From Rhizobium sp. NXC24 (GTDB taxonomy: Bacteria; Pseudomonadota; Alphaproteobacteria; Rhizobiales; Rhizobiaceae): 64,000 nt of DNA. Below, piece by piece: positions 1 to 8,902 of the stretch. Where the stretch lies: the NCBI RefSeq assembly GCF_002944315.1, contig NZ_CP024311.1:1340501-1404500 (forward strand), read 5' to 3'. The notes under the pieces are model-generated. The model searched no databases. It was not told the DNA's origin and saw only the letters and a program-made list of their open reading frames with translations. The position numbers and the translations under genes are program-made. Numbering within the stretch: the stretch's first letter is position 1; every line of letters begins with the position of its first letter.

Positions 1-21
1 ATCACCTGGGCGAAAGAAATA

Positions 22-873
22 TCAGTGTTCGCCGCGCAGCCAGAAGGCGCGTTGCGAGGCGAAGCGGTCTTGCGCCAGCATATCCTTCAGGGCCGGCAGC
101 AAGGCATGCAGCTCGTCCTTCAGCGTAAATGGCGGATTGACGATAATGAGGCCGGAGCCGGTTAGTCCGGTGAAGCCGCGATCGCTTTTGACCGTCAGCT
201 CGGCGCAGAGCATCTTCGGAATCTCCAAAGCCTGCAATGCCTCATGAAAAGCCTTGATCGGTGCATCCTTCTTGAGTGGATACCATAGGCAATAGGTGCC
301 GCCGGGAAAGCGGCGCCAGGCTTTCGCAAGTCCGTCCGCCAGCCGTTCATATTCGCCGTCTTCTTCGAACGGCGGATCGACCAGCACGATGCCGCGCTTC
401 TCCTTCGGCGGCAGATGCGCGCCGAGCGCCAGCCAGCCATCGAGCTCGGTGATGCGCGCATGGTGATCGCCCTCGAACAACCGATGCAGCCGCTGGAAAT
501 CCTCCGGATGCAGCTCCATCGCCGATAACCGGTCCTGTGGGCGGAACAGCATGCGGGCAAGCTTCGGGGAGCCCGGATAGAACCGCAGGCCACCTTCGGG
601 ATTGAGCTCGCGGACGGCGGTCAGATAGGGCTCCAGCAGATTGGCCACTTGCGGCACAAGTTCGGCTTTCAGCAGCCGGCCGATACCATCCAGCCATTCG
701 CCTGTCTTCTGCGCCTCCTCCGAAGAGAGATCGTAGAGCCCGATGCCTGCATGGGTGTCGAGAACACGGAAAGCCTTGTCCTTGTTCTGCATGTAGCGGA
801 TGAGACGGGCTAGTACCGCGTGCTTCAGCACATCGGCGAAATTGCCCGCGTGGTAGATATGCCGATAGTTCAT
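22..873 (-). CDS. rlmJ: 23S rRNA (adenine(2030)-N(6))-methyltransferase RlmJ
   Basis: This cytoplasmic SAM-dependent methyltransferase modifies A2030 of 23S rRNA. The N-terminus MNYRHIYHAGNFADVLKH is the family signature, and the DPPF catalytic motif (in VLVDPPFEE) lies near residue 165. I chose the ATG at 873 because the protein then begins with the signature; an upstream in-frame start at 891 would add six non-conserved residues. About 283 residues, the normal family length. It is divergent from the molybdopterin oxidoreductase gene, with 81 bases between the two starts. Identification is from recognised motifs. Confidence 0.93.
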   Translation of the reverse strand: MNYRHIYHAGNFADVLKHAVLARLIRYMQNKDKAFRVLDTHAGIGLYDLSSEEAQKTGEWLDGIGRLLKAELVPQVANLLEPYLTAVRELNPEGGLRFYPGSPKLARMLFRPQDRLSAMELHPEDFQRLHRLFEGDHHARITELDGWLALGAHLPPKEKRGIVLVDPPFEEDGEYERLADGLAKAWRRFPGGTYCLWYPLKKDAPIKAFHEALQALEIPKMLCAELTVKSDRGFTGLTGSGLIIVNPPFTLKDELHALLPALKDMLAQDRFASQRAFWLRGEH

Positions 874-954
874 TGTCGGTGAAGTCCGCATGAATTGTTG
901 CGATGGGCCAGATTATGCCTTTTGGCCGGACAAGGCATGAAATATACAAACGGC

Positions 955-3078
955 ATGAACATTGCGACCCCCATTCACGCCAAATCCCCGGTCGGCCACA
1001 CGGCCTGTCCGCACGACTGTCCCTCCACCTGTGCGTTGGAGATCGATCTGACGGAGGACGGCAGGATCGGCCGCGTGCGTGGCGCGGGCGATCATTCCTA
1101 TACCGCAGGCGTCATCTGCGCCAAAGTCGCCCGTTATGCCGAACGGCTTTACCATCCGGACCGGCTGACGAAGCCCTTGCGCCGCGCCGGGGCGAAGGGA
1201 GAGGGCCAGTGGCAGGAACTCTCCTGGGACGACGCGCTGGACGAAATTGCCGATGCTTTCGTCAAGGCTGAGGCTAAAGACGGCAGCGAAGCGATCTGGC
1301 CCTATTACTATGCCGGCACCATGGGCTGGGTGCAGCGCGATTCCATCAATCGGCTGCGCCATGCCAAGCGCTATTCCGGTTTCTTTTCCTCGATCTGCAC
1401 AAACCCCGCCTGGACCGGCTTCACCATGGCGACGGGCACGCTGCGTGGTCCTGATCCGCGCGAGATGGGCCGTACCGATTGCGTGGTTATCTGGGGGACA
1501 AACGCGGTCGCGACCCAGGTCAATGTGATGACCCATGCCGTGAAGTCGCGCAAGGAGCGCGGCGCCAAGATCGTCGTCATCGATATCTACGACAATCCGA
1601 CGATGAAACAGGCCGACTTAGCGCTCATCGTCAAGCCGGGCACGGATGCCGCGCTCGCCTGCGCCGTCATGCACATCGCCTTCCGCGACGGCTATGCCGA
1701 TCATGCCTACATGGCCAAATTTGCCGACGAACCGGCAGGTCTCGAAGCGCATCTCAAGACGAAGACGCCGGAATGGGCGGCTGCGATCACCGGCTTATCC
1801 GTCGATGAGATCGAAGCCTTTGCCAAGCTGGTCGGCACGACGAAGAAGACCTATTTCCGCCTCGGCTACGGCTTTACCCGCCAGCGCAACGGCGCGGTCG
1901 CGATGCACGCGGCAGCTTCCGTCGCCACCGTGCTCGGCTCCTGGCAATATGAGGGCGGCGGCGCCTTTCATTCCAACAGCGATATCTTCCGCATGGACGC
2001 GAGCGAGCTGACCGGCCGGTCGATGCTGGACCCGGATATCCGCACGATCGACCAGTCGCAGATCGGCCGGGCACTGACCGGCGATGCCGTCGCTTTGCGC
2101 CATCGCGGCCCCGTGACGGCGATGCTGATCCAAAACACCAATCCGGTGAACATCGCGCCGGAACAGCGGCTGGTGAAGCGCGGCTTTGCGCGCGACGATC
2201 TCTTCGTCGCCGTGCACGAACAATTCATGACCGATACTGCCGAGATGGCCGATATCGTCATCCCGGCCACCATGTTCGTCGAGCACGACGACATCTACCG
2301 CGCCGGCGGGCAAAACCACATCCTGCTTGGCCCGAAGCTGGTCGAGCCGCCACCGACGGTGCGTAGCAATCTCTTCGTCATCGAGGAACTGGCGAAGCGC
2401 CTCGGCGTCGCCGATCGTCCCGGCTTCGGATTTTCGGCCCGCGAGATGATCGACCGCATTCTGGAGCGAAGCGGTCTGCCGGATTACGATCATTTCCTCG
2501 AACACAAATGGTTCGATCGTCAGCCGGCTTTCGAGGATGCGCATTTCCTCAATGGCTTCGCCCATCCCGATGGCAAGTTCCGCTTCCGTCCCGATTGGAT
2601 CAACCAGCCGGCTCCGAACCGGCCGCCGGAAGCTGTCGGCCTGCTCGGCCCTCATGTCGCGCTGCCGGAGTTTCCGGATCAGGTTGACGTCATCGAAGTT
2701 GCCGATCCCGATCATCCATTCCGGCTTGCCACATCGCCGTCGCGCAATTTCTTGAACTCGAGCTTCGCGGAAACGAAGACCTCTCGCCAGAAGGAAGGTC
2801 GCCCGGAAGTTATGATCAATCCCGCGGATGCCGCAGCGCTGGACATCGCCCATGGCGACCTCGTTCAGCTGGGCAATCTCAGGGGCGATATCCGCATTCA
2901 TGCGCGCATCACGGCCGAGGTGAAGCCGGGCGTGCTGATCGCCGAAGGCTTATGGCCGAACAAGGCGCATGTGGACGGCGAAGGGATCAATGTTCTGACC
3001 GGCGCCGATCCTGTTGCCCCTTATGGCGGCGCGGCTGTTCACGACAACAAGGTCTGGCTGCGCAAGGATAGAGCATGA
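955..3078 (+). CDS. molybdopterin-dependent oxidoreductase (formate dehydrogenase/BisC-like superfamily)
   Basis: A 707-residue member of the prokaryotic molybdopterin oxidoreductase superfamily. The N-terminus carries a [4Fe-4S] cluster motif with Cys18, Cys22, Cys26 and Cys55 (ACPHDCPSTC, then GVICAK). The long central molybdopterin-binding domain and a C-terminal molydopterin dinucleotide-binding domain (around SRNFLNSSF and MINPADAAALDI) follow. No Tat signal is seen, so it is probably cytoplasmic. The substrate cannot be read from the sequence; the family includes formate dehydrogenases and S- or N-oxide reductases. I chose the ATG at 955, since longer in-frame starts add unrelated residues. 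Its stop overlaps the next start (ATGA), so it is probably co-translated with the Nudix gene. Confidence 0.85.
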   Translation: MNIATPIHAKSPVGHTACPHDCPSTCALEIDLTEDGRIGRVRGAGDHSYTAGVICAKVARYAERLYHPDRLTKPLRRAGAKGEGQWQELSWDDALDEIADAFVKAEAKDGSEAIWPYYYAGTMGWVQRDSINRLRHAKRYSGFFSSICTNPAWTGFTMATGTLRGPDPREMGRTDCVVIWGTNAVATQVNVMTHAVKSRKERGAKIVVIDIYDNPTMKQADLALIVKPGTDAALACAVMHIAFRDGYADHAYMAKFADEPAGLEAHLKTKTPEWAAAITGLSVDEIEAFAKLVGTTKKTYFRLGYGFTRQRNGAVAMHAAASVATVLGSWQYEGGGAFHSNSDIFRMDASELTGRSMLDPDIRTIDQSQIGRALTGDAVALRHRGPVTAMLIQNTNPVNIAPEQRLVKRGFARDDLFVAVHEQFMTDTAEMADIVIPATMFVEHDDIYRAGGQNHILLGPKLVEPPPTVRSNLFVIEELAKRLGVADRPGFGFSAREMIDRILERSGLPDYDHFLEHKWFDRQPAFEDAHFLNGFAHPDGKFRFRPDWINQPAPNRPPEAVGLLGPHVALPEFPDQVDVIEVADPDHPFRLATSPSRNFLNSSFAETKTSRQKEGRPEVMINPADAAALDIAHGDLVQLGNLRGDIRIHARITAEVKPGVLIAEGLWPNKAHVDGEGINVLTGADPVAPYGGAAVHDNKVWLRKDRA

Positions 3079-3668
3079 ACAAGTTCGACGAGGCGAAGGC
3101 CGAGATCGTCAGTGAGAAGACGCTTTCGGACCAATGGACGCGGCTCAGCAGCTTCGACATCGACTACACGGATTCGACGGGCGAGACGCATCGGGTGAAG
3201 CGGGAAATCTATCACCGCACGCCTGCCGCCTGCATTCTGCTCTACGACCCCAAGCGCGAAACGGTCATCCTCGTGCGGCAATTCCGCCTGCCGGCCCATC
3301 TCACCGGCTTTCCAGCCTGGATGATCGAGGTACCCGCCGGCTTGCTCGACGGTGATCATCCGGAAGAGGCGATCCGCCGCGAGGCAATGGAGGAAACCGG
3401 CTTCCGCGTCCGTGATGTCCGCTTCCTGTTCAAGGCATTCACCTCGCCGGGCGCTGTTACCGAGATCATTCATTTCTTTGCTGCTGTGGTCGATACGACG
3501 GACCGCATCGGCAACGGCGGCGGGCTTGCCCACGAACATGAGGATATCGAGGTGCTCGAAGTGCCGCTCGCCGAAACCATGGCGATGATCGAAGCCGGCG
3601 AGATCTACGACGCCAAGACGATCATGCTGTTGCAATGGGCGATGTTGAACAAGGCAAGCCTGAAATAG
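3075..3668 (+). CDS. nudK: NudK-like Nudix hydrolase (GDP-mannose pyrophosphatase type)
   Basis: A 197-residue Nudix protein. The Nudix box lies at about residues 89-110 (GLLDGDHPEEAIRREAMEET) and has the one-residue-shorter spacing I recall from NudK of E. coli. The surrounding KREIYHR, ILLYDPK, VRQFRLP and SPGAVTE stretches also match that family. NudK hydrolyses GDP-mannose and related nucleotide sugars; substrate in this organism is inferred. The start overlaps the oxidoreductase stop by four bases, implying a two-gene operon. ADP-ribose pyrophosphatase is the main alternative. Confidence 0.8.
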   Translation: MNKFDEAKAEIVSEKTLSDQWTRLSSFDIDYTDSTGETHRVKREIYHRTPAACILLYDPKRETVILVRQFRLPAHLTGFPAWMIEVPAGLLDGDHPEEAIRREAMEETGFRVRDVRFLFKAFTSPGAVTEIIHFFAAVVDTTDRIGNGGGLAHEHEDIEVLEVPLAETMAMIEAGEIYDAKTIMLLQWAMLNKASLK

Positions 3669-3722
3669 CCTGAAATAAGACCGTTCGGCGGTGCTTAATG
3701 GCTGCCAAAATCAGCGTCGCAG

Positions 3723-3740
3723 CTTTCATTATGATGTCAC
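3723..3740 (+). promoter_or_regulatory. candidate Pho box upstream of phnM
   Basis: CTTTCAT-TATG-ATGTCAC is two 7-base half-sites with a 4-base spacer, matching the rhizobial PhoB pattern CTGTCAT-N4-CTGTCAT at 6 of 7 and 5 of 7 positions. It lies about 90 bases before phnM, a phosphonate gene of the kind PhoB normally controls. No clear -10 element was found next to it. Confidence 0.4.
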
Positions 3741-3829
3741 GAATCGCGACTACCGAGGGGCGCTCGCCGGAAAGGTCCGGTCCACAGCCATACCTTCAAA
3801 ACGATTGACGCTATTTCAGGAGAAAGCCG

Positions 3830-4999
3830 ATGTGGCTCAGCAATTTCACGCTCGTTCTTCCCGATGAAGTCGTCGATCAGGGGGCTATCCGCATCGAAGA
3901 TGGCGTGATCGCCGAGATCCGGTCCGAACCGGTGGAAGCTGCGACATTCGATGGCGGCGGACGGCTGCTGATGCCGGGCTTTGTGGATCTGCATGGCGAT
4001 ATGATCGAGCGCGAAATCGCTCCGCGGCCGAATGCGACGATGCCGATCGATTTCGGTATCCATGAACTCGACAAGAAACTCGCCGCCGCCGGGGTCACCA
4101 CCGCCTATGCCGCCGTCTCCTTCGCCACAGAAAGTGTCTATGGCCATGTCCGCTCGCTGGAGACCACCTCGGCGGTGATCAAGGGCATCAACAGCCTGCG
4201 TGATCACCTGCTGATCGACCACCGCGTTCATGCTCGCTACGAGATCACCAATGTCGGCGCGGCGCCCACGTTGGAGCGGCTCCTGGAAGATGGTGTCGTC
4301 GATATGGTCTCGCTGACGGACCATACGCCAGGGCAGGGGCAATATAACAATATTGAAGCCTATCTTCTCAGCATGTCGGAGCGCCGCGGCATCACCCGTG
4401 AAGCGGCCGAGGAAGTGCTGGCCCGGCGCATCGCCCTGCGGCAGGATCCGGATATCGAGCTGAAACTGCGCGATATCATCGGCCTAACCTTGAAGCACAA
4501 GCTGTCGCTCGCCTCGCATGACGATGACAGCGCCGAAAAGGTGGCCGAAATGTTCGATCTCGGTGTCACGATCAGCGAATTCCCGGTGACGCTGCCGGCC
4601 GCCGAAGAGGCGCGTCGTCGCGGCCTCTGGACGCTGATGGGGGCGCCGAACGCGTTGCGCGGCCAATCCATGTCCGGGAATCTGAGTGCGCTTGATGCGG
4701 CCGGCGCTGGCCTTCTCGGCATCATCGCTGCCGATTATCACCCGGCCGCTTTCGTGCCGGCCATTTTCAAGATCGCTGAGGTTGCCAGTGGTGGTCTACC
4801 GGCAGCCGTGGCCATGGCGACGGCTGGTGCCGCGCGCGCTGCGGGGCTCACTGATCGCGGCGAGATCGCCGTCGGCCAGAAGGCCGATCTGGTTGCCGTC
4901 GAGCACGGTGCTGTTCACCGCATCCGCGCCACCTTCCGCAACGGCCGCGTCGTCTACAGCGACGGTACGCTTCATCCCCTGATGGCAATGGCTGCGTAA
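3830..4999 (+). CDS. phnM: alpha-D-ribose 1-methylphosphonate 5-triphosphate diphosphatase PhnM
   Basis: PhnM is an amidohydrolase-fold metalloenzyme of the C-P lyase pathway; it removes pyrophosphate from ribose-1-methylphosphonate-5-triphosphate. The 389-residue protein has the metal-site motif FVDLHGDMIEREIAPRPNA near residue 45, SLTDHTPGQGQ near residue 165, SHDDDS near 227 and a C-terminal GQKADLV segment. The start at 3830 follows an AGGAG ribosome-binding site. It stands alone: no phnG-L genes or transporter are adjacent, so any C-P lyase operon must be elsewhere. It converges with purN with an 11-base gap. A specialised paralogue with another triphosphate substrate is possible. Confidence 0.87.
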   Translation: MWLSNFTLVLPDEVVDQGAIRIEDGVIAEIRSEPVEAATFDGGGRLLMPGFVDLHGDMIEREIAPRPNATMPIDFGIHELDKKLAAAGVTTAYAAVSFATESVYGHVRSLETTSAVIKGINSLRDHLLIDHRVHARYEITNVGAAPTLERLLEDGVVDMVSLTDHTPGQGQYNNIEAYLLSMSERRGITREAAEEVLARRIALRQDPDIELKLRDIIGLTLKHKLSLASHDDDSAEKVAEMFDLGVTISEFPVTLPAAEEARRRGLWTLMGAPNALRGQSMSGNLSALDAAGAGLLGIIAADYHPAAFVPAIFKIAEVASGGLPAAVAMATAGAARAAGLTDRGEIAVGQKADLVAVEHGAVHRIRATFRNGRVVYSDGTLHPLMAMAA

Positions 5000-5010
5000 G
5001 GGGAAAGCGG

Positions 5011-5688
5011 CTAGATCTGATCGATGTCACCGAGCAGTGAAATAATCTGCGGGGCACGGGCAACGGGCGTCTTGGTGGCAGCAATTGCCTTGCCGTCTTC
5101 CATGCGCACCTTGCCCTCAGCCAACAACCGAAGCGACTGCGGATAAAGCTGGTGCTCGATCGTGAGCACGCGGGCGGCAAGCGTTTCGGCCGTGTCGTCG
5201 GTCAGCACCGGCACGGCTGCCTGGCCGATCGCCGGGCCTTCGTCCATGCCCTCGGTGACGAAATGCACGGTGCAGCCGGCGATCCGCTGGCCGGCGTCGA
5301 TGGCGCGTTGATGCGTGTGCAACCCGGGGAAAAGCGGCAGCAGCGAAGGGTGGATATTGATGATCCGGCCTTCGTGGCGCTGAATGAAGCGCCCGGAGAG
5401 AAGACGCATATAGCCGGCGAGGCAGATGATATCGGGTGACAGCGCCTCGAGCTGCGCAAGGATTGCCTCCTCATGGGCCTCCTTGCTGGCAAAATCCTTA
5501 CGGACGAAGGCGAAGGTAGCAATGCCCTCGGCTGCGGCTTTCGCCAAACCGCCGGCATCTGCCTTATCGGAGATCACACCGACAATTTCGGCTGGATAAT
5601 CCGAAGCCGCCGCAGCCTTGACCAGCGCCATCATATTGGAGCCGCTGCCCGAGATGAAGACGACGACGCGTTTGCGGCTCGAACTCAT
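5011..5688 (-). CDS. purN: phosphoribosylglycinamide formyltransferase PurN
   Basis: PurN transfers a formyl group from 10-formyl-tetrahydrofolate to glycinamide ribonucleotide in purine synthesis. The 225-residue protein has the N-terminal phosphate-binding loop [13 protein letters not shown], the catalytic motif [13 protein letters not shown], the downstream [11 protein letters not shown] and the general folate site LAGYMRLLS. The start ATG overlaps the purM stop by four bases, giving a purM-purN operon. Confidence 0.96.
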   Translation of the reverse strand: MSSSRKRVVVFISGSGSNMMALVKAAAASDYPAEIVGVISDKADAGGLAKAAAEGIATFAFVRKDFASKEAHEEAILAQLEALSPDIICLAGYMRLLSGRFIQRHEGRIINIHPSLLPLFPGLHTHQRAIDAGQRIAGCTVHFVTEGMDEGPAIGQAAVPVLTDDTAETLAARVLTIEHQLYPQSLRLLAEGKVRMEDGKAIAATKTPVARAPQIISLLGDIDQI

Positions 5689-6758
5689 ATTGCCAGCGTG
5701 CCCTTGTAGACGGTGCCGGCAGCGCCTTCGTCGCGGGCGATCATACGGCCGAGCGTGACGATGCTTTCGCCCTCGGCTTCAAGCGCTGCCTTGACGGCCG
5801 CTACATTCTCGGCCGCCACGACAGCGATCATGCCGATGCCGCAATTGAAGGTGCGCAGCATTTCCTTGGCCTCGACGCCGCCTGTCTTGGCGAGCCAGGA
5901 GAAGACCGGCGGCACTTGGACGGCGGCCAGATCGATCTCGGCAGCAAGATGCTTCGGCAGCACCCGCGGAATATTCTCCGGGAAACCGCCGCCGGTGATA
6001 TGGGCGAGCGCCTTGATGGCATGCGTCTCGCGGATCACCTTCAAAAGCGGCTTCACATAGATGCGTGTCGGCGTCAGCAGGGCTTCGCCGAGCGCCTTGC
6101 CCTCGGCAAAGGGAGCCGGCGCGTCCCAGCCAAGACCGGAGATGCCGACGATCTTGCGTACCAGCGAAAACCCGTTGGAATGAACGCCGGAGGAGGCAAG
6201 ACCGAGAATGACGTCACCCTCGGCGATATCGCCGGAGGGGAGAAGCTGCCCGCGTTCGGCCGCACCCACGGCAAAGCCGGCGAGATCGTAATCGCCATCG
6301 GAATACATGCCCGGCATTTCCGCCGTCTCGCCGCCGATCAGCGCGCAACCCGCCTCGCGGCAGCCGGCTGCAATACCGCCGACGATCGCGGCACCCTGAT
6401 CGGGATCGAGCTTGCCGGTCGCGAAATAATCGAGGAAGAACAGCGGCTCGGCGCCTTGGACCACAAGATCGTTGACGCACATGGCGACGAGGTCGATGCC
6501 GACGGTGTCGTGATAGTTCGCGTCGATCGCGATCTTCAGCTTGGTGCCGACGCCGTCATTGGCGGCCACCAGCACCGGATCGGTGAAGCCCGCAGCCTTC
6601 AGGTCGAAGAGGCCACCGAAACCGCCGATTTCGCCATCGGCGCCGGGGCGGCGGGTCGAACGAACCGCCGGCTTGATCTTTTCGACCAGCAGATTGCCGG
6701 CATCGATATCGACGCCCGCGTCGCTATAGGTCAGACCGTTTTTTCCAGACTGGCTCAT
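5685..6758 (-). CDS. purM: phosphoribosylformylglycinamidine cyclo-ligase PurM
   Basis: PurM (AIR synthetase) closes formylglycinamidine ribonucleotide into aminoimidazole ribonucleotide using ATP. The protein begins [22 protein letters not shown] and contains the ATP-binding stretch VGTKLKIA, the motif [11 protein letters not shown] and [13 protein letters not shown], about 357 residues in all. I chose the ATG at 6758 because it follows a GGAGG ribosome-binding site at proper spacing; an upstream in-frame start at 6779 is less likely. First gene of the purM-purN operon. Confidence 0.96.
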   Translation of the reverse strand: MSQSGKNGLTYSDAGVDIDAGNLLVEKIKPAVRSTRRPGADGEIGGFGGLFDLKAAGFTDPVLVAANDGVGTKLKIAIDANYHDTVGIDLVAMCVNDLVVQGAEPLFFLDYFATGKLDPDQGAAIVGGIAAGCREAGCALIGGETAEMPGMYSDGDYDLAGFAVGAAERGQLLPSGDIAEGDVILGLASSGVHSNGFSLVRKIVGISGLGWDAPAPFAEGKALGEALLTPTRIYVKPLLKVIRETHAIKALAHITGGGFPENIPRVLPKHLAAEIDLAAVQVPPVFSWLAKTGGVEAKEMLRTFNCGIGMIAVVAAENVAAVKAALEAEGESIVTLGRMIARDEGAAGTVYKGTLAI

Positions 6759-6780
6759 GCTTTCGCCTCCGGTGGCCATC

Positions 6781-6794
6781 GTTCCAATTGGAAC
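6781..6794. promoter_or_regulatory. perfect 14-base palindrome in the purM promoter region
   Basis: GTTCCAATTGGAAC reads identically on both strands and lies 22 bases upstream of the chosen purM start. Its position suits an operator or transcription-start overlap. No known regulator is assigned. Confidence 0.4.
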
Positions 6795-6967
6795 AATTTT
6801 AATCGGGTCGCCATTGCATGACAGGAACCTTTATGCAAGGCGCTAGCGCAGGCAAACCCTCGATTTTCCCCGCTTCACAGCGCTCCAAGGCCGATTTCCG
6901 GCCGCAGGCTTGACCATAATTGCGGCGTCATCCTATGTCCTAAGCGGGCGGCAACGGGCGGCGAAGA

Positions 6968-8110
6968 ATGGGGAAGTCGATGGAGCAACAAGTCAGCGGG
7001 GCGAGCCTCAAGCGCCAGGTCACCTTCTGGGTGATCGTGCTCGTCCTCTTCATTGTCTTTCTCTATCTCTTCAGCTCGATCCTCTTGCCCTTCATCGCCG
7101 GCATGTCGGTCGCCTATTTCCTCGATCCGGTCGCAGACCGGCTGGAAAGGATCGGCCTCAGCCGCTTCATGGCGACGGTGGTGATCCTCGTTGCCTTCGT
7201 GCTGGTCTTTGCGCTGGCACTGACGATCTTCATCCCGATCATCATCAATCAGTTCAATGATTTCATTCAACATATACCGGGCTATGTGCAGCAATTCCAG
7301 AAGTTCATCGCCCATACGCAGACGACGATGCTGCCGATTTGGATTCGCGATCAGCTCGGTGCTATCAAGGATAATTTCTCCAGCATATTGTCGGATGGGC
7401 TGAGCTTTGTCGGCGGCCTGTTCGCGCAAATATGGAGCTCCGGCAAGGCGCTGGTTAACATCATCTCGCTGATGGTCGTCACGCCGGTCGTCGCCTTCTA
7501 TATATTGCTCGACTGGGATCGCATGATCGCCAAGGTCGATGCCTGGGTGCCACGCGATCACGTCTCGACCGTGCGCGAGATCGCCCGGGAAGTGGATCAG
7601 GCGATCGCCGGCTTCATCCGCGGGCAGGGCTCGCTCTGCATTATCCTCGGTGTCTATTACGGCGTCGGCCTGTCGCTTGTGGGGCTGAACTTCGGCCTGT
7701 TGATCGGCCTCTTCGCCGGCATGATCAGCTTCATCCCCTATGTCGGTTCGCTCGTCGGCCTGTTTATGGCACTGAGCGTCGCCCTGGTGCAGTTTTGGCC
7801 CGATTATCTATGGGTCGGCCTCACGCTCGCCGTCTTTTTCACCGGCCAGTTCCTGGAGGGCAATGTGCTGCAGCCGAAGCTGGTCGGCGAAAGCGTCGGC
7901 CTGCATCCGGTCTGGCTGATGTTCGCCCTTTTTGCCTTCGGCGCGCTCTTCGGTTTCGTCGGTCTGCTGGTTGCCGTTCCGGCCGCAGCCGCCTGTGGCG
8001 TCCTTGTCCGTTTTGCCCTTTCGCGCTACCTTCAAAGCGACCTCTATTATGGACGCTCGGAAGCCGGCAAGGCGCGCAAAGCCAAGGCCGGCAATCCTGA
8101 GAACAAATAG
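6968..8110 (+). CDS. AI-2E family transporter (PerM-like permease)
   Basis: A 380-residue inner-membrane protein with paired hydrophobic segments at the N-terminus (residues about 20-65), one near 75-100, a long soluble loop at about 105-180, then four or five membrane segments to residue 360, the AI-2E/PerM layout. The conserved FIPYVGSLVG and GQFLEGNVLQPKLVG motifs are present. The substrate is unknown; family members are linked to AI-2 export and Na+/H+ antiport. An internal ATG at 6980 is an equally plausible start. It is divergent from purMN and one base ahead of hdaA, the usual alphaproteobacterial pairing. Confidence 0.85.
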   Translation: MGKSMEQQVSGASLKRQVTFWVIVLVLFIVFLYLFSSILLPFIAGMSVAYFLDPVADRLERIGLSRFMATVVILVAFVLVFALALTIFIPIIINQFNDFIQHIPGYVQQFQKFIAHTQTTMLPIWIRDQLGAIKDNFSSILSDGLSFVGGLFAQIWSSGKALVNIISLMVVTPVVAFYILLDWDRMIAKVDAWVPRDHVSTVREIAREVDQAIAGFIRGQGSLCIILGVYYGVGLSLVGLNFGLLIGLFAGMISFIPYVGSLVGLFMALSVALVQFWPDYLWVGLTLAVFFTGQFLEGNVLQPKLVGESVGLHPVWLMFALFAFGALFGFVGLLVAVPAAAACGVLVRFALSRYLQSDLYYGRSEAGKARKAKAGNPENK

Positions 8111-8111
8111 C

Positions 8112-8825
8112 ATGACCGACGCGAAGAACGCTGATTTGAGGCGCAAGCCCGCCGAACAGCTACCCCTGGCTTTTGCGCACGACGCCGCGAGCGGCCGCGA
8201 CGACCTGCTGGTCGCCCATCCCTTGAGCGCGGCGGTGAAGATCGTCGATTCATGGCCATCTTGGCCGTCGCCCGTGGTCATTCTCGCTGGGCCGGTCGGT
8301 TCGGGAAAATCGCACCTTGCCAATATCTGGCGCGAGAGAAGCGGCGCGATCGCTATTCATCCGAAAGCCGGCTCCGGCGCAGCCGTGGCGGCGGCGAACG
8401 GCCCGGTCATCTTCGAGGATGTCGATCGCCTGGGCTTTGACGACACCGAGCTTTTCCATGTCATCAACAGCGTCAGGGAAAATGGCACAGGGTTGCTGAT
8501 GACCAGCAGGCTCTGGCCGATGTCCTGGCCGGTGACGCTGCCCGATCTGCGCTCTCGGCTGAAGGCGGCGACGGTGGTGGAGATCGGCGAGCCGGACGAG
8601 GAATTGTTGTCGCAAGTTATCGTAAAGCTCTTTGCGGACCGTCAGCTTTATATCGATGACAAACTTGTTCTCTATATCGTCAACCGCATGGAACGGTCCC
8701 TAAACGCTGCCCAGTTGATCGTCGATCGGCTGGACCGCCTTGCGCTCGGCCGCGGCACCAGGATCACACGCATTCTGGCTGCTGAGGTATTGAATGAATT
8801 GGGTAATTCCGCTCCGGCTGATTGA
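8112..8825 (+). CDS. hdaA: DnaA regulatory inactivator HdaA (DnaA-like AAA+ protein)
   Basis: A 237-residue protein related to the ATPase domain of DnaA without its DNA-binding domain. It has a P-loop (AGPVGSGKSHLANIW) near residue 62, a Walker-B-like VIFEDVDR, and the helical lid ending in AAQLIVDRLDRLAL. In Caulobacter HdaA acts with the beta clamp to convert DnaA-ATP to DnaA-ADP and prevent re-initiation. The N-terminal QLPLAF is the hydrophobic clamp-binding motif typical of Hda. I chose the ATG at 8112, one base after the permease stop; longer in-frame starts lie inside that gene. Confidence 0.88.
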   Translation: MTDAKNADLRRKPAEQLPLAFAHDAASGRDDLLVAHPLSAAVKIVDSWPSWPSPVVILAGPVGSGKSHLANIWRERSGAIAIHPKAGSGAAVAAANGPVIFEDVDRLGFDDTELFHVINSVRENGTGLLMTSRLWPMSWPVTLPDLRSRLKAATVVEIGEPDEELLSQVIVKLFADRQLYIDDKLVLYIVNRMERSLNAAQLIVDRLDRLALGRGTRITRILAAEVLNELGNSAPAD

Positions 8826-8837
8826 GTGCTCGATGAA

Positions 8838-8855
8838 CTGTCACAGTTCCGTCGT
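8838..8855 (+). promoter_or_regulatory. candidate Pho box before ppk
   Basis: CTGTCAC-AGTT-CCGTCGT fits the 7-4-7 PhoB pattern at 6 of 7 and 4 of 7 positions. It is followed by CTATAC at 8863-8868 as a possible -10. It overlaps a small palindrome AACTG-TCA-CAGTT (8836-8848), which offers an alternative reading. Confidence 0.35.
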
Positions 8856-8902
8856 CAAACTGCTATACGTGGCGCAAGGTTATAAGATGAGGCAGGTGGA
8901 AC

